Shown here one piece after another: positions 28,156 to 36,525 of a stretch of DNA of 64,000 nucleotides. Numbering within the stretch: position 1 is the first letter of the stretch; each line of letters begins with the position of its first letter. The position numbers were made by a program, and so were the translations under genes. The notes beneath the pieces were generated by a model. It was not told the DNA's origin. It ran no database searches and was given only the letters and a program-made list of their open reading frames with translations. Origin of the DNA: Chachezhania sediminis (GTDB taxonomy: Bacteria > Pseudomonadota > Alphaproteobacteria > Rhodobacterales > Rhodobacteraceae). The stretch is from NCBI RefSeq assembly GCF_009765275.1, contig NZ_VOPH01000001.1, positions 1 to 64,000 on the forward strand, in the 5' to 3' direction.

Positions 28156-28742
28156 GACTTCGAATAGGGGTCCTTGGGCCCCCGGTCTTCGGACAACGTC
28201 CCTTGCCGGCGCAGAACCAGACCTTCGATGGCGTCGGCAAGGTGCACTTCGGCGATATTGTAGTCGCCCCGTTCGACGCGCAGCTTATGCGCTTCGATCA
28301 TCACATCCGCATGGGTATGGCCGACGGGCGGTTCGAACTTGTAGGTCGCCAGTTCGATCAGCAGACCCATCGGATCCTTGAAATATATCGAATCCATGAA
28401 GCCGCGGTCCTTGACCCCGGAATGGCCGATCCCCCGTTCATCGAGGCGTGTCACCGCCTGCGAGAAACTCGCGCGCGACACGTTGAAGGCCAGGTGATGC
28501 ACGCAGCCGGGTTCGGTCGGCGTACGGCGCGGGTCCGGGGTGCGGGTCTCGTTGGTGAAGACGGTGATCAGGCGCCCGTCGCCCGGATCGAAGTACAGGT
28601 GGCCTTCGTCCGGATTGTCGAGATTCGGCTGGTCGAAGACGAAGGGCATGCCTAAAAGCCCCTCCCAGAAATCGATGGACGTCTGCCGGTCGGTGCCGGT
28701 CAGCGTGATATGGTGCACGCCCTGGGCCTGGATCTTGCGCAT
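28152..28742 (-). CDS. VOC-superfamily (glyoxalase/dioxygenase-like) protein
   Basis: A 196-residue metalloenzyme-type protein with a vicinal-oxygen-chelate fold: GVHHITLTGTDRQTSIDFWEGLLG at the N-terminus (His-10/His-11 as a possible metal ligand), PGCVHHLAFNVSRASF in the second module with another His pair, and KDPMGLLIELATYKF with the Glu ligand. Probably a ring-cleaving dioxygenase or glyoxalase-related enzyme; the substrate cannot be inferred. The ATG at 28742 matches the domain start. Confidence 0.85.
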   Translation of the reverse strand: MRKIQAQGVHHITLTGTDRQTSIDFWEGLLGMPFVFDQPNLDNPDEGHLYFDPGDGRLITVFTNETRTPDPRRTPTEPGCVHHLAFNVSRASFSQAVTRLDERGIGHSGVKDRGFMDSIYFKDPMGLLIELATYKFEPPVGHTHADVMIEAHKLRVERGDYNIAEVHLADAIEGLVLRRQGTLSEDRGPKDPYSKS

Positions 28743-28972
28743 GTCGGATCTCCCTCTCCATGGGTGAGGATAGCACGTTCTCCAGGCGGCGCATGCGACG
28801 CGGGCGGAGAAGGGTGCTCTGGTCACCACGGAGATAGGCCCGCCATTCCCGCGGATCCACCATCGCCTCTGTGCCTGAGCGATCAGGATCTCTGCATCAA
28901 GGGCAAGCCGCGCGTGCCGCGCGGGGCTGGCGCCCCCTTGACACAGAGCTCCCGACCGCTCTGACAGGCACC

Positions 28973-29082
28973 GGCGACGGTGGCTCCGCGGAGATGGCTT
29001 TCAGGCGATGTGGAGGAGCCCCAAGGTTTCGGGCGGGGGAAAGGCCCGTGAAGAGGGCGCCACGGTGGCGCCTTCTTCTTTT
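28973..29082 (+). ncRNA. Candidate small RNA (prediction from promoter and terminator only)
   Basis: Upstream TTGACA (28938) with a poor -10 (CTGACA, 17-bp spacing), an internal long-range stem pairing GGCTCC with GGAGCC, and a terminal GGCGCCAC/GTGGCGCC hairpin followed by TTCTTCTTTT. No known RNA family was recognised; it is not SRP RNA or RNase P RNA. Weak evidence. Confidence 0.3.
29056..29082 (+). terminator. Intrinsic terminator, plus strand
   Basis: GGCGCCAC G GTGGCGCC followed by a pyrimidine tract TTCTTCTTTT. It faces the 3' end of typA, whose transcript comes from the other strand. Confidence 0.75.
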
Positions 29083-29141
29083 CACAAATACTCCCCGCCG
29101 GAGGCACCCGCCGAAGCGCGGCGCCGGACCGGCCGGACGGT

Positions 29142-30962
29142 TCAGGCGCTGGCCTTGGCAGCGCGCTTGCGTTCGTGCGGGTCCAGGAAGCGCTTGCGCA
29201 GGCGGATCGCGCTCGGTGTGACTTCGACCAGTTCGTCATCGTCGATATAGGCGATGGCCTCTTCCAGCGACATGGTCACCGGGGTGGTCAGGCGCACCGC
29301 CTCGTCCGTGCCGGAGGCGCGGACGTTGGTCAGCTTCTTGCCCTTCAGCGGGTTCACTTCCAGGTCGTTGTCCCGGCTGTGTTCGCCGATGATCATGCCG
29401 GTATAGACCGGGGCCTGCGCGCCCAGGAACAGCTTGCCGCGCTCTTCCAGGTTCCACAGCGCATAGGCCACCGTCTCGCCGTTTTCCATCGAGATCAGGA
29501 CGCCCTGGCGCCGGCCCGGGATCGCGCCCTTGTAGGGCACCCAGCCGTGGAACACGCGGTTCAGCACGCCGGTGCCGCGTGTGTCGGTCAGGAACTCGCC
29601 GTGATAGCCGATCAGGCCGCGCGACGGCACGTGTGCGATGATCCGGGTCTTGCCCGCGCCCGCCGGCTTCATTTCCACCAGTTCGCCCTTGCGGACGCCG
29701 GTCAGCTTCTCGATCACGACGCCCGAATATTCGTCGTCGACGTCGATGGTGGCTTCCTCGATCGGCTCTTCCCGGCCGCTCGGCCCGTCGCGCAGGATCA
29801 CCTGCGGGCGAGAGATCGACAGTTCGAACCCTTCGCGGCGCATGTTCTCGATCAGGACGCCCATCTGAAGTTCGCCGCGGCCCGACACCTCGAAGGCTTC
29901 GCCGCCGGGCGTGTCCGCGACCTTGATCGCGACGTTGGATTCGGCTTCCTTCAGCAGCCGCTCGCGGATCACGCGGGACTGGACCTTCTTGCCGTCGCGG
30001 CCCGCCAGCGGAGAATCGTTGATGCCGAAGGTCACGGTGATCGTCGGCGGATCGATCGGCTGGGCGGGCAGGGCGCCTTCGACCTGGGGCGCGACAAGGC
30101 TGTCGGCCACGGTGGCCTTGGTCATGCCGGCGATGCTGACGATGTCGCCGGCTTCTGCCACGTCGATCGGCTGTTGCGACAGGCCCCGGAAGGCCAGGAT
30201 CTTGGACGCACGGAAGTTTTCGATCATCTTGCCGTCGCGGGCCAGGGCCTTCAGCGCGTCGCCGGTCTTCAGCGTGCCACTTTCGACGCGGCCTGTCAGG
30301 ATGCGGCCCAGGAACGGGTCGGCGCCCAGGGTCACGGCCAGCATGCGAAAGGGTTCGTCCTTGTGGGCGGCCTGCTTCGGCGCCGGCACGTGCTTGACCA
30401 CCATGTCGAAGAGCGCCGACAGGTCCTTTCGCGGACCGTCCAGTTCCATGTCGGCCCAGCCGTTCCGGCCCGAAGCATACATGGTGGGGAAGTCCAGCTG
30501 GTCGTCATCGGCGCCGAGGTTGGCGAAGAGGTCGAAACACTCGTCCAGCGCGCGGTCGGGTTCGGCGTCGGGCTTGTCGACCTTGTTCAGCACCACGATG
30601 GGCCGCAGGCCCAGGGCCAGCGCCTTCGAGGTCACGAACTTGGTTTGCGGCATCGGGCCTTCGGCCGCGTCGACCAGCAGCACAACGCCGTCGACCATCG
30701 ACAGGATCCGTTCGACCTCGCCGCCGAAATCGGCGTGGCCGGGGGTGTCGACGATGTTGATCCGGGTGCCTTTCCATTCGACCGATGTCGCCTTGGCCAG
30801 GATGGTGATCCCGCGTTCGCGTTCCAGGTCGTTCGAATCCATCGCGCGTTCGGCCACGGCCTGGTTTTCGCGGAAGGCGCCAGACTGTTTCAGCAGTTCG
30901 TCGACGAGGGTGGTCTTGCCATGGTCCACGTGGGCGATGATGGCGATGTTGCGAAGATCCAT
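29142..30962 (-). CDS. typA: Ribosome-associated GTPase TypA/BipA
   Basis: A 606-residue translational GTPase. G1 is AHVDHGKTT at residues 10-18; the [28 protein letters not shown] block covers G3, and [13 protein letters not shown] is G4. EF-G-like domains II, III and V and the BipA-specific C-terminal domain follow ([40 protein letters not shown]). It assists ribosome assembly and stress responses at the 50S subunit. Length and motif order are standard. Confidence 0.97.
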   Translation of the reverse strand: MDLRNIAIIAHVDHGKTTLVDELLKQSGAFRENQAVAERAMDSNDLERERGITILAKATSVEWKGTRINIVDTPGHADFGGEVERILSMVDGVVLLVDAAEGPMPQTKFVTSKALALGLRPIVVLNKVDKPDAEPDRALDECFDLFANLGADDDQLDFPTMYASGRNGWADMELDGPRKDLSALFDMVVKHVPAPKQAAHKDEPFRMLAVTLGADPFLGRILTGRVESGTLKTGDALKALARDGKMIENFRASKILAFRGLSQQPIDVAEAGDIVSIAGMTKATVADSLVAPQVEGALPAQPIDPPTITVTFGINDSPLAGRDGKKVQSRVIRERLLKEAESNVAIKVADTPGGEAFEVSGRGELQMGVLIENMRREGFELSISRPQVILRDGPSGREEPIEEATIDVDDEYSGVVIEKLTGVRKGELVEMKPAGAGKTRIIAHVPSRGLIGYHGEFLTDTRGTGVLNRVFHGWVPYKGAIPGRRQGVLISMENGETVAYALWNLEERGKLFLGAQAPVYTGMIIGEHSRDNDLEVNPLKGKKLTNVRASGTDEAVRLTTPVTMSLEEAIAYIDDDELVEVTPSAIRLRKRFLDPHERKRAAKASA

Positions 30963-31063
30963 ATGGGGGTGCGTCCGGCTGTGTCTCTGGGTTGGGGCGC
31001 CCTTACCGTGCCGCGGTGCAGAAAGCCAGAGCCAATCGGTCCCGGCCCCTGTCCCGCAGCGTC

Positions 31064-31393
31064 CTAGTGGGTGCCCGCCTTCGAGAAGAGGTTGATCACA
31101 ACTATCCCCGCCACGATCAGCGACAGGCCGATCTGCGCGGCCAGATCTAGCTTCTGGCCATAAACGAAGTAACCCATGCCGGCGATCAGGACGATCCCGG
31201 CACCCGACCAGATGGCGTAGACAATGCCGATCTGCATCGTCCGGAAGGCGAAGGACATCGAATAGAAGGAGATCGTGTAGGACACGACGACGACGATGGC
31301 GGGCATCAGGCGCGTCATCTCGTTGCTGGCCTTCAGGGCGGTGGTGCCGATGACCTCGGACACAATGGCGATGGCAAGGAAGACATAGTGCAT
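31064..31393 (-). CDS. Small multidrug resistance (SMR) family efflux protein, EmrE-like
   Basis: A 109-residue inner-membrane protein with four hydrophobic helices. The essential membrane Glu is residue 13 in [13 protein letters not shown], and [27 protein letters not shown] is the helix 3-4 signature. The closest type is EmrE, an antiparallel dimer exchanging protons for lipophilic quaternary cations or similar compounds, rather than the guanidinium exporter subtype. It is a single gene, without the paired-SMR arrangement. Confidence 0.9.
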   Translation of the reverse strand: MHYVFLAIAIVSEVIGTTALKASNEMTRLMPAIVVVVSYTISFYSMSFAFRTMQIGIVYAIWSGAGIVLIAGMGYFVYGQKLDLAAQIGLSLIVAGIVVINLFSKAGTH

Positions 31394-31496
31394 GACGGGC
31401 CTGCGGCTGTTCCGGGTGCTGGCCCGTCCATGGCGTGTCGTGCGGGCCGCCGCAAGGGCGATCCGGGGGCGGCGTGCGACGCTCCCGGTGCCCGGA

Positions 31497-32711
31497 TCAG
31501 CCGGCCAGCGCCTTGTTCAGGTTCTCGTCGATCTTTTCCAGGAAGCCCATGGTTGTCAGCCAGCCCTGGTCCGGGCCGACCAGAAGGGCCAGGTCCTTGG
31601 TCATGAAGCCGGATTCGACCGTCTGGACGATCACCTTTTCAAGCGTGTCGGCGAAGGTCATCAGCGCCGCGTTTTCGTCTAGCTTGGCCCGGTGCTTCAG
31701 GCCGCCGGTCCACGCGAAGATCGAGGCAATCGAGTTGGTCGAGGTCTGCTCGCCCTTCTGGTGCTGGCGATAGTGGCGGGTGACGGTGCCATGTGCGGCC
31801 TCTGCCTCGACGATCTTGCCGTCGGGGGTCAGAAGTTGCGAGGTCATCAGGCCCAAAGAACCGAAGCCCTGTGCAACCGTGTCGGACTGCACGTCGCCGT
31901 CGTAATTCTTGCACGCCCAGACATAGCCGCCGGACCATTTCATGGCCGAGGCCACCATGTCGTCGATCAGCCGGTGTTCGTACCAGATGTTCTTGGCCTT
32001 GAACTGGTCGGCGAACTCGGCGTCGTAGATTTCCTGGAACAGGTCCTTGAAGCGGCCGTCATAGGCCTTCAGAATCGTATTCTTGGTGGACAGGTAGACC
32101 GGCCAGCCCAGCGACAGGCCATAGTTAAAGGACGCGCGGGCGAAATCGGCGATCGACTGGTCCAGGTTGTACATCCCCATCGCCACGCCGGCGCCGGGGG
32201 ACTGGTACACCTCCTTCTCGATCACGGTGCCGTCGTCGCCGGTGAATTTCATCGTCAGCGTGCCGGGCCCGGGCATCAGGAAGTCGGTGGCCTTGTACTG
32301 ATCGCCAAAGGCGTGGCGGCCGATGACGATGGGCCTGGTCCAGCCCGGCACCAGACGCGGCACGTTCTTGCAGATGATCGGCGCGCGGAAGACGACGCCG
32401 CCCAGGATGTTGCGGATCGTGCCGTTCGGCGACTTCCACATCTGCTTCAGGCCGAATTCCTCGACTCGCGCTTCGTCAGGGGTGATCGTGGCACATTTCA
32501 CGCCGACGCCGACCTCCTTGATCTTCAGGGCGGCGTCGATCGTGATCTGGTCCCCGGTCCGGTCGCGTTCCTCGATCCCCAGGTCGTAATAGAGCAGATC
32601 CACGTCCAGATAGGGCAGGATCAGCTTCTTCTTGATGAAGTGCCAGATGATGCGGGTCATCTCGTCCCCGTCGAGTTCCACGACGGGGTTCTCTACCTTG
32701 ATCTTGGTCAC
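31497..32711 (-). CDS. icd: NADP-dependent isocitrate dehydrogenase (eukaryote-like type)
   Basis: A 404-residue TCA-cycle enzyme oxidising isocitrate to 2-oxoglutarate and CO2. It begins [23 protein letters not shown] and contains [17 protein letters not shown] (substrate loop), [11 protein letters not shown] and [12 protein letters not shown] with [13 protein letters not shown]. These place it in the homodimeric group shared by alphaproteobacteria and eukaryotic IDH1/2. The start is a GTG at 32711 with an AAGGGC ribosome-binding site; the frame is open further upstream but not conserved there. Confidence 0.96.
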   Translation of the reverse strand: MTKIKVENPVVELDGDEMTRIIWHFIKKKLILPYLDVDLLYYDLGIEERDRTGDQITIDAALKIKEVGVGVKCATITPDEARVEEFGLKQMWKSPNGTIRNILGGVVFRAPIICKNVPRLVPGWTRPIVIGRHAFGDQYKATDFLMPGPGTLTMKFTGDDGTVIEKEVYQSPGAGVAMGMYNLDQSIADFARASFNYGLSLGWPVYLSTKNTILKAYDGRFKDLFQEIYDAEFADQFKAKNIWYEHRLIDDMVASAMKWSGGYVWACKNYDGDVQSDTVAQGFGSLGLMTSQLLTPDGKIVEAEAAHGTVTRHYRQHQKGEQTSTNSIASIFAWTGGLKHRAKLDENAALMTFADTLEKVIVQTVESGFMTKDLALLVGPDQGWLTTMGFLEKIDENLNKALAG

Positions 32712-33146
32712 GGGCACGCCCTTTGATCGGAGTGAGTCGGATGGTCTGGGGTCTACCCCATTCTGTGTTACGAATAGATGGGTATGCAATGGTATACAAA
32801 CTGCCATCGCGTCGCATGGCGCAGATTTCGGCGCTCGCGGGGCAGGTCGACCCGTTCCTTTGCAGCGTGTGGGCGATGCGGTCAGCGGACGCCGATACGG
32901 TGTGACGGTGACGCCGGCGAAGGTGCAGGCGGTCATTCCGCCGTCTCTTGTCCGGGACGTCCGGAGGGACCCCCGGTTTGCGGAATAAGGGTAGTGCCGC
33001 GCCGTTGAGCGGCGCAATGTCGCCTCGACCGCCGGCATTGGCGTCAAATGGTTAAGTTGCTATGAGACGGTCATCGGCCGGGCGTATTGTCTGCGGGTCG
33101 GCCAAAGGTAAAACTTAGCGTAATCCGACCTGTCAGGAGTCCACCA
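32712..33146. other. Divergent intergenic region between icd and an outer-membrane protein gene
   Basis: No gene seen. It has GTATGCAATGGTATACAAAC near 32791-32810, with a TGGTATACAA core such as GntR-type operators use, and a GCGCCG/CGGCGC hairpin near 33000. Promoters for icd (minus) and the gene at 33147 (plus) must lie here but cannot be pinned. Confidence 0.45.
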
Positions 33147-33872
33147 GTGCGTACCCCGGTTTCCACCCTTTCCGTCCTTTTCCTGTCCACCGGCCTGGCG
33201 GCCCCGGCGCTGGCCCAAAGCGACTGGAACTACGCCGTGTCGTTCTATGCCTTCGCGCCCGAGACGACGACGACGATCCGGTCGCGGACGGCCAAGCTGA
33301 GCTTCAGCGACGCGTTGGAAAACCTCGACTTCGCCTATATGGGCTATGCCTCTGCCTCCAACGGAACGTGGAGCTTCTTTGGCGACTATGTCTATACCGA
33401 CCTGCAGTACACCGCGGCGGTGGGTGCGCGGGGCGGTCTGAAAGCGGTCAACAAGACCCAGTACCTGAGCGGTTACGCGGCCTATCGGATCTACCGGGCG
33501 CCCAGGGCTTACGTCGATCTGGCCGGCGGTTTCCGCTGGTTCAAGACCGATACCTCGCTGCAGCCGCAGTTCGACGGCCAGTCCGTGGGCCGCAAGCTGG
33601 AGGCGGTGGACGACTGGATCGACCCGGTCGTGGGCCTGCGCGCGCATGTCAACCTGACGGAAAAGTGGAGCATGATGGCCCTGGCGGACTATGGCGGCTT
33701 CACTTCAGACAGCACGACCTGGCAGGTCACGGCCAACGTCGGCTATGCGTTCAACGACAACTGGATGGCCTGGCTGGGCTATCGCGAGGTGAGTTTCGAC
33801 CACACTCTGAACGGACAACCCTTCAAGTACGAACAAAGCGGCCCGCTGTTCGGCGTGACCTACAAATTCTAG
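33147..33872 (+). CDS. Outer-membrane beta-barrel protein
   Basis: A 241-residue protein with a signal peptide (MRTPVSTLSVLFLSTGLAAPALAQ, likely cleaved after Ala-Gln) followed by amphipathic strands rich in aromatic residues (WNYAVSFYAFAP, WSFFGDYVYTDLQYTAAV, YLSGYAAYRIY, WQVTANVGYAFNDNWMAWLGY). It ends in Phe (YKF), the outer-membrane insertion signal. Probably an 8-strand barrel of the OmpW/opacity-like kind; function unknown. The start is GTG at 33147 with AGGAG upstream. A bidirectional terminator follows. Confidence 0.85.
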   Translation: MRTPVSTLSVLFLSTGLAAPALAQSDWNYAVSFYAFAPETTTTIRSRTAKLSFSDALENLDFAYMGYASASNGTWSFFGDYVYTDLQYTAAVGARGGLKAVNKTQYLSGYAAYRIYRAPRAYVDLAGGFRWFKTDTSLQPQFDGQSVGRKLEAVDDWIDPVVGLRAHVNLTEKWSMMALADYGGFTSDSTTWQVTANVGYAFNDNWMAWLGYREVSFDHTLNGQPFKYEQSGPLFGVTYKF

Positions 33873-33925
33873 ATCGCGTCCGCGGGGGCAGATCCACAGG
33901 TCCCAGGCGGTGCGACGACCCAAAG

Positions 33926-33962
33926 AAAAAGGCAGCCGTCCGGACCCGGACGGCTGCCTTTT
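33926..33962. terminator. Bidirectional intrinsic terminator
   Basis: AAAAA, GGCAGCCGTCCGG, two-base loop, CCGGACGGCTGCC, TTTT: 13 bp with a T-run on both strands, between the convergent outer-membrane gene and the alpha/beta hydrolase gene. Confidence 0.92.
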
Positions 33963-33986
33963 GAATGTCACGCTGCCGAAGAACTG

Positions 33987-34640
33987 TCAGCGGGTCGTTT
34001 CGGTCAGGCGGCGTTTGACGTAGGTGGTCACGTTCTCCATCAGGATATCCATGTTGTCGTCCTGAAAGAAGTGATCGGCGCCTTCGACCTCCTTGTGGGT
34101 GATCGTGATGCCCTTCTGTTCGTGCAGCTTGTTCACCAGCGAGGTCGTGTCCGCGGGCGGGGCCACGCGGTCGGCCGAGCCGTTGATGATCAGGCCCGAA
34201 GACGGGCAGGGCGCCAGGAACGAAAAGTCGTACATGTTCGCCGGGGGCGAGACCGAGATGAAGCCGGTGATTTCCGGACGGCGCATCAGAAGCTGCATGC
34301 CGATCCAAGCGCCGAAGGAAAAGCCGGCGACCCAGCAGTGCTTCGAGTTGTTGTTCATCGACTGCAGGTAATCCAGTGCCGACGCGGCATCGGACAATTC
34401 GCCGATGCCCTGGTCGTATTCGCCCTGGCTGCGGCCGACGCCGCGGAAATTGAACCGCAACACGGTGAAGCCCATGTTGTAGAACGCATAATGCAGGTTG
34501 TAGACGACCTTGTTGTTCATCGTCCCGCCGAACTGCGGATGCGGATGCAGCACGATGGCAATCGGCGCGTCACGTTCCTTTTGCGGGTGATAACGGCCTT
34601 CAAGGCGGCCTTCAGGTCCGGGAAAAATGACCTCGGGCAT
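33987..34640 (-). CDS. Alpha/beta hydrolase
   Basis: A 217-residue hydrolase. LHPHPQFGGTMNNKVVYNLHYAF, FNFRGVGRSQGEYDQG and the nucleophile elbow GFSFGAWIG (Ser near residue 108) are typical of the small dienelactone-hydrolase-like family. The acid is probably the Asp in NGSADRVAPP and the base the His in EGADHFFQ. Substrate unknown. It is divergent from iscR across a 206-bp region; I recall this hydrolase-iscR neighbourhood as common in Rhodobacterales, but no functional link is known. Confidence 0.85.
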   Translation of the reverse strand: MPEVIFPGPEGRLEGRYHPQKERDAPIAIVLHPHPQFGGTMNNKVVYNLHYAFYNMGFTVLRFNFRGVGRSQGEYDQGIGELSDAASALDYLQSMNNNSKHCWVAGFSFGAWIGMQLLMRRPEITGFISVSPPANMYDFSFLAPCPSSGLIINGSADRVAPPADTTSLVNKLHEQKGITITHKEVEGADHFFQDDNMDILMENVTTYVKRRLTETTR

Positions 34641-34699
34641 GGGAGGAGGAGTCCTGTCTGTCCATCGTTCGGGTCTGTCCGGCGGGTGGCCTCGGTTTC

Positions 34700-34736
34700 T
34701 TGACGAAAACCCTTGGCTACCTTAGAACGCTTCTAA
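34700..34736 (+). promoter_or_regulatory. iscR promoter with overlapping IscR-like palindrome
   Basis: TTGACG (34700-34705) and TAGAAC (34723-34728) are spaced 17 bp, a good sigma-70-type promoter. Overlapping the -10 is the perfect palindrome TTAGAACGCTTCTAA (34722-34736). This position suits autorepression by the Rrf2 regulator encoded just downstream. A near copy lies inside nifS at 36095-36109. Confidence 0.7.
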
Positions 34737-34846
34737 TCGCAGGGACCACGGCCCTGCAACGTCAGCAGGACTTAGGCGCTGGTGGCGAAAAGGTCAACGA
34801 TGCATGACATTTGTCGATGCAACGAAGCGAAAGGGAGGAGCGGACG

Positions 34847-35305
34847 GTGAAATTGTCCACCAAGGGCCGCTATGCCATGGTCGCGCTGGCCGACATCGCG
34901 CTGCAGCCGGCCGACAAGCTGGTGACGCTGAACGAGATCGCCAACCGGCAAAGCATATCGCTGCCTTATCTCGAACAGCTGTTTGTGAAGCTGCGCCGGG
35001 CAAAGCTGGTGGCTTCGGTGCGGGGGCCGGGCGGCGGCTACAAGCTGGCGCGTCCCGCCTCTGAAATCCGCGTGATCGAGATCCTGGCGGCCGTGGACGA
35101 GACCATCGACGCGATGCATACCGGGGCCGGGGCGTCGGGCGGGCTGTCGGGCAGCCGGGCGCAGTCGCTGACCAACCGGCTGTGGCAGGGCCTGTCGGCC
35201 CATGTCTATGTCTTCCTGCATCAGACCCGCCTGTCGGACGTGATCTCCAACGACCTTGCGCCCTGTCCCGCGGTCCCGTCGCTGCTGTCGGTCGTCGACG
35301 AATGA
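34847..35305 (+). CDS. iscR: Rrf2-family iron-sulfur regulator IscR
   Basis: A 152-residue winged-helix regulator: KLSTKGRYAMVALADIALQ, TLNEIANRQSISLPYLEQLFVKLRRAKLV, and GPGGGYKLARP as the wing. The three cysteines that bind [2Fe-2S] in E. coli IscR (around 92-104) are absent; the only Cys is residue 140 (APCPAVP). This matches the unusual IscR described for Rhodobacter sphaeroides, which uses a different cluster ligation. The start is GTG at 34847 with GGGAGGAG upstream. Its stop overlaps the nifS start, and it heads the suf operon. Confidence 0.93.
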   Translation: MKLSTKGRYAMVALADIALQPADKLVTLNEIANRQSISLPYLEQLFVKLRRAKLVASVRGPGGGYKLARPASEIRVIEILAAVDETIDAMHTGAGASGGLSGSRAQSLTNRLWQGLSAHVYVFLHQTRLSDVISNDLAPCPAVPSLLSVVDE

Positions 35306-36444
35306 CGCGCGCCTATCTCGACTGGAACGCCACCGCGCCGCTGAGGCCGGAGGCGCGGGACGCCATGCTTGGCGCGATGGAGCTGGTGGGCAATCCGTCC
35401 TCGGTCCATGCCGAGGGGCGGGCCGCCAAGGGGCTGGTCGAGAAGGCAAGGGCACAGATCGCGCAGGCCTTCGGGGCGGACGGGGCCGATATCGTCTTCA
35501 CCTCCGGCGCGACCGAGGCTGCGGCGCTGGCCATGGGCTGGATCGCCCCGGGCGCCCAGCCCGAAAGGCGGGCTGTCATCGCATCACCCGTCGAACACGA
35601 TTGCATCGAAGCCCATGCCGGCGATGCGCCGCGTCTACCGCTGGACCCGACAGGCCTGGTGCAACTGGACGGCTGGTCGGGGCTTCAGGACTGGACCGAT
35701 GGCGGCCACGTCTTCGCGATCCAGTCGGCCAACAGCGAAACCGGCGTCCTGCAGGACACCGCGGCGCTGTGGGGGCAGGTGAAGGCGGTGGACGACAGCC
35801 GCACCTTCTGCCTGACGGATGCGACGCAAAGCTTCGGCAAGGTGCCCTTTGCCTTTCACTGGTGCGGTGCAGACGCGGCCATCATCTCGGCCCACAAGCT
35901 GGGCGGGCCCAAGGGGATCGGTGCGCTGGTCTTCAGGCGCGGCACCGATCTGGCCGCCCGGATCACCGGCGGCGGGCAGGAAATGGGACGGCGGTCCGGC
36001 ACCGAAAACATCGTCGGAATCGCCGGTTTTGCAGCGGCTGCGGAAGCCGCGCAGCGCGATTTGACCGATGGCGCGTGGGAGCGCGCTGGTGTACTTAGAG
36101 ATATTCTAGAAAAGGCTCTTGTGGCCGACGAAAACAAGACTATTTTTGTCGGAAATAGGGTGGCCCGATTGCCGAACACTTCGTGTATCGCGACACCCGG
36201 CTGGAAGGCGGAAACGCAGGTGATGCAGATGGATCTGGCGGGTTTTGCCATCAGCGCGGGGTCGGCCTGTTCCAGCGGAAAGGTACGGGTCAGCCGGGTG
36301 CTGACGGCGATGGGACACGATGCGGATACCGCGGCTTCGGCCATCCGGGTGTCGATCGGGCCGGAAACCGCGGAAGACGATGTGCTGCGCTTCGCAGAAG
36401 CGTGGTGCGCGCGCCGCAAGAAACATTTCGCCCGCGTGGCCTGA
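35302..36444 (+). CDS. Cysteine desulfurase, NifS/IscS type
   Basis: A 380-residue PLP enzyme that takes sulfur from L-cysteine as persulfide for cluster assembly. It begins MTRAYLDWNATAPLRPEARDAML; the PLP lysine is Lys-199 (SAHKLGGPKGIGAL) and the active-site Cys is Cys-323 in GSACSSGKVRVS, the class I pattern. It starts within the iscR stop (ATGA overlap). Codons 264-290 (36091-36170) are strikingly AT-rich with rare codons (AGA, ATT, CTA), and this patch contains a near copy of the iscR-promoter palindrome. A second, SufS-type desulfurase is encoded at the operon end. Confidence 0.94.
   Translation: MTRAYLDWNATAPLRPEARDAMLGAMELVGNPSSVHAEGRAAKGLVEKARAQIAQAFGADGADIVFTSGATEAAALAMGWIAPGAQPERRAVIASPVEHDCIEAHAGDAPRLPLDPTGLVQLDGWSGLQDWTDGGHVFAIQSANSETGVLQDTAALWGQVKAVDDSRTFCLTDATQSFGKVPFAFHWCGADAAIISAHKLGGPKGIGALVFRRGTDLAARITGGGQEMGRRSGTENIVGIAGFAAAAEAAQRDLTDGAWERAGVLRDILEKALVADENKTIFVGNRVARLPNTSCIATPGWKAETQVMQMDLAGFAISAGSACSSGKVRVSRVLTAMGHDADTAASAIRVSIGPETAEDDVLRFAEAWCARRKKHFARVA
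36095..36109 (+). promoter_or_regulatory. Second IscR-like palindrome, inside nifS
   Basis: TTAGAGATATTCTAG shares the TTAGA-N5-TCTA layout of the iscR operator TTAGAACGCTTCTAA. It lies in the AT-rich patch 36091-36170, about 430 bases before sufB. An internal regulated promoter is possible; chance cannot be excluded. Confidence 0.4.
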
Positions 36445-36525
36445 CGCCCGACGGGGGCCTGGCCAGCAATGCGGACAAAGACACAGACAATGCCGGAGAG
36501 ATCCGGACCAGATGGAGGGGCCCCG

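Larger units (their letters stand above)
28743..29141. other. Intergenic region with possible small-RNA gene and terminator
   Basis: No protein-coding gene seen. It has a TTGACA at 28938-28943, a stem-capable GGCTCC...GGAGCC segment near 28980-29020 and a plus-strand terminator at 29056-29082. Because no plus-strand gene precedes that terminator closely, a ~110-nt transcript is possible. The diverged CACAAATACTCC motif (copy 3) follows the terminator. Confidence 0.5.

Noticed and set aside
29175-31067. A 630-codon open frame opposite typA
   Set aside because: Antisense shadow of a fully conserved GTPase.
32785-32815. GntR-type operator TGGTATACAA near the icd start
   Set aside because: A single short palindromic core without a partner site or adjacent GntR gene; too weak to annotate as an operator.
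33963-33986. Small gene between the bidirectional terminator and the hydrolase stop
   Set aside because: Only 24 bases; nothing can be encoded there.
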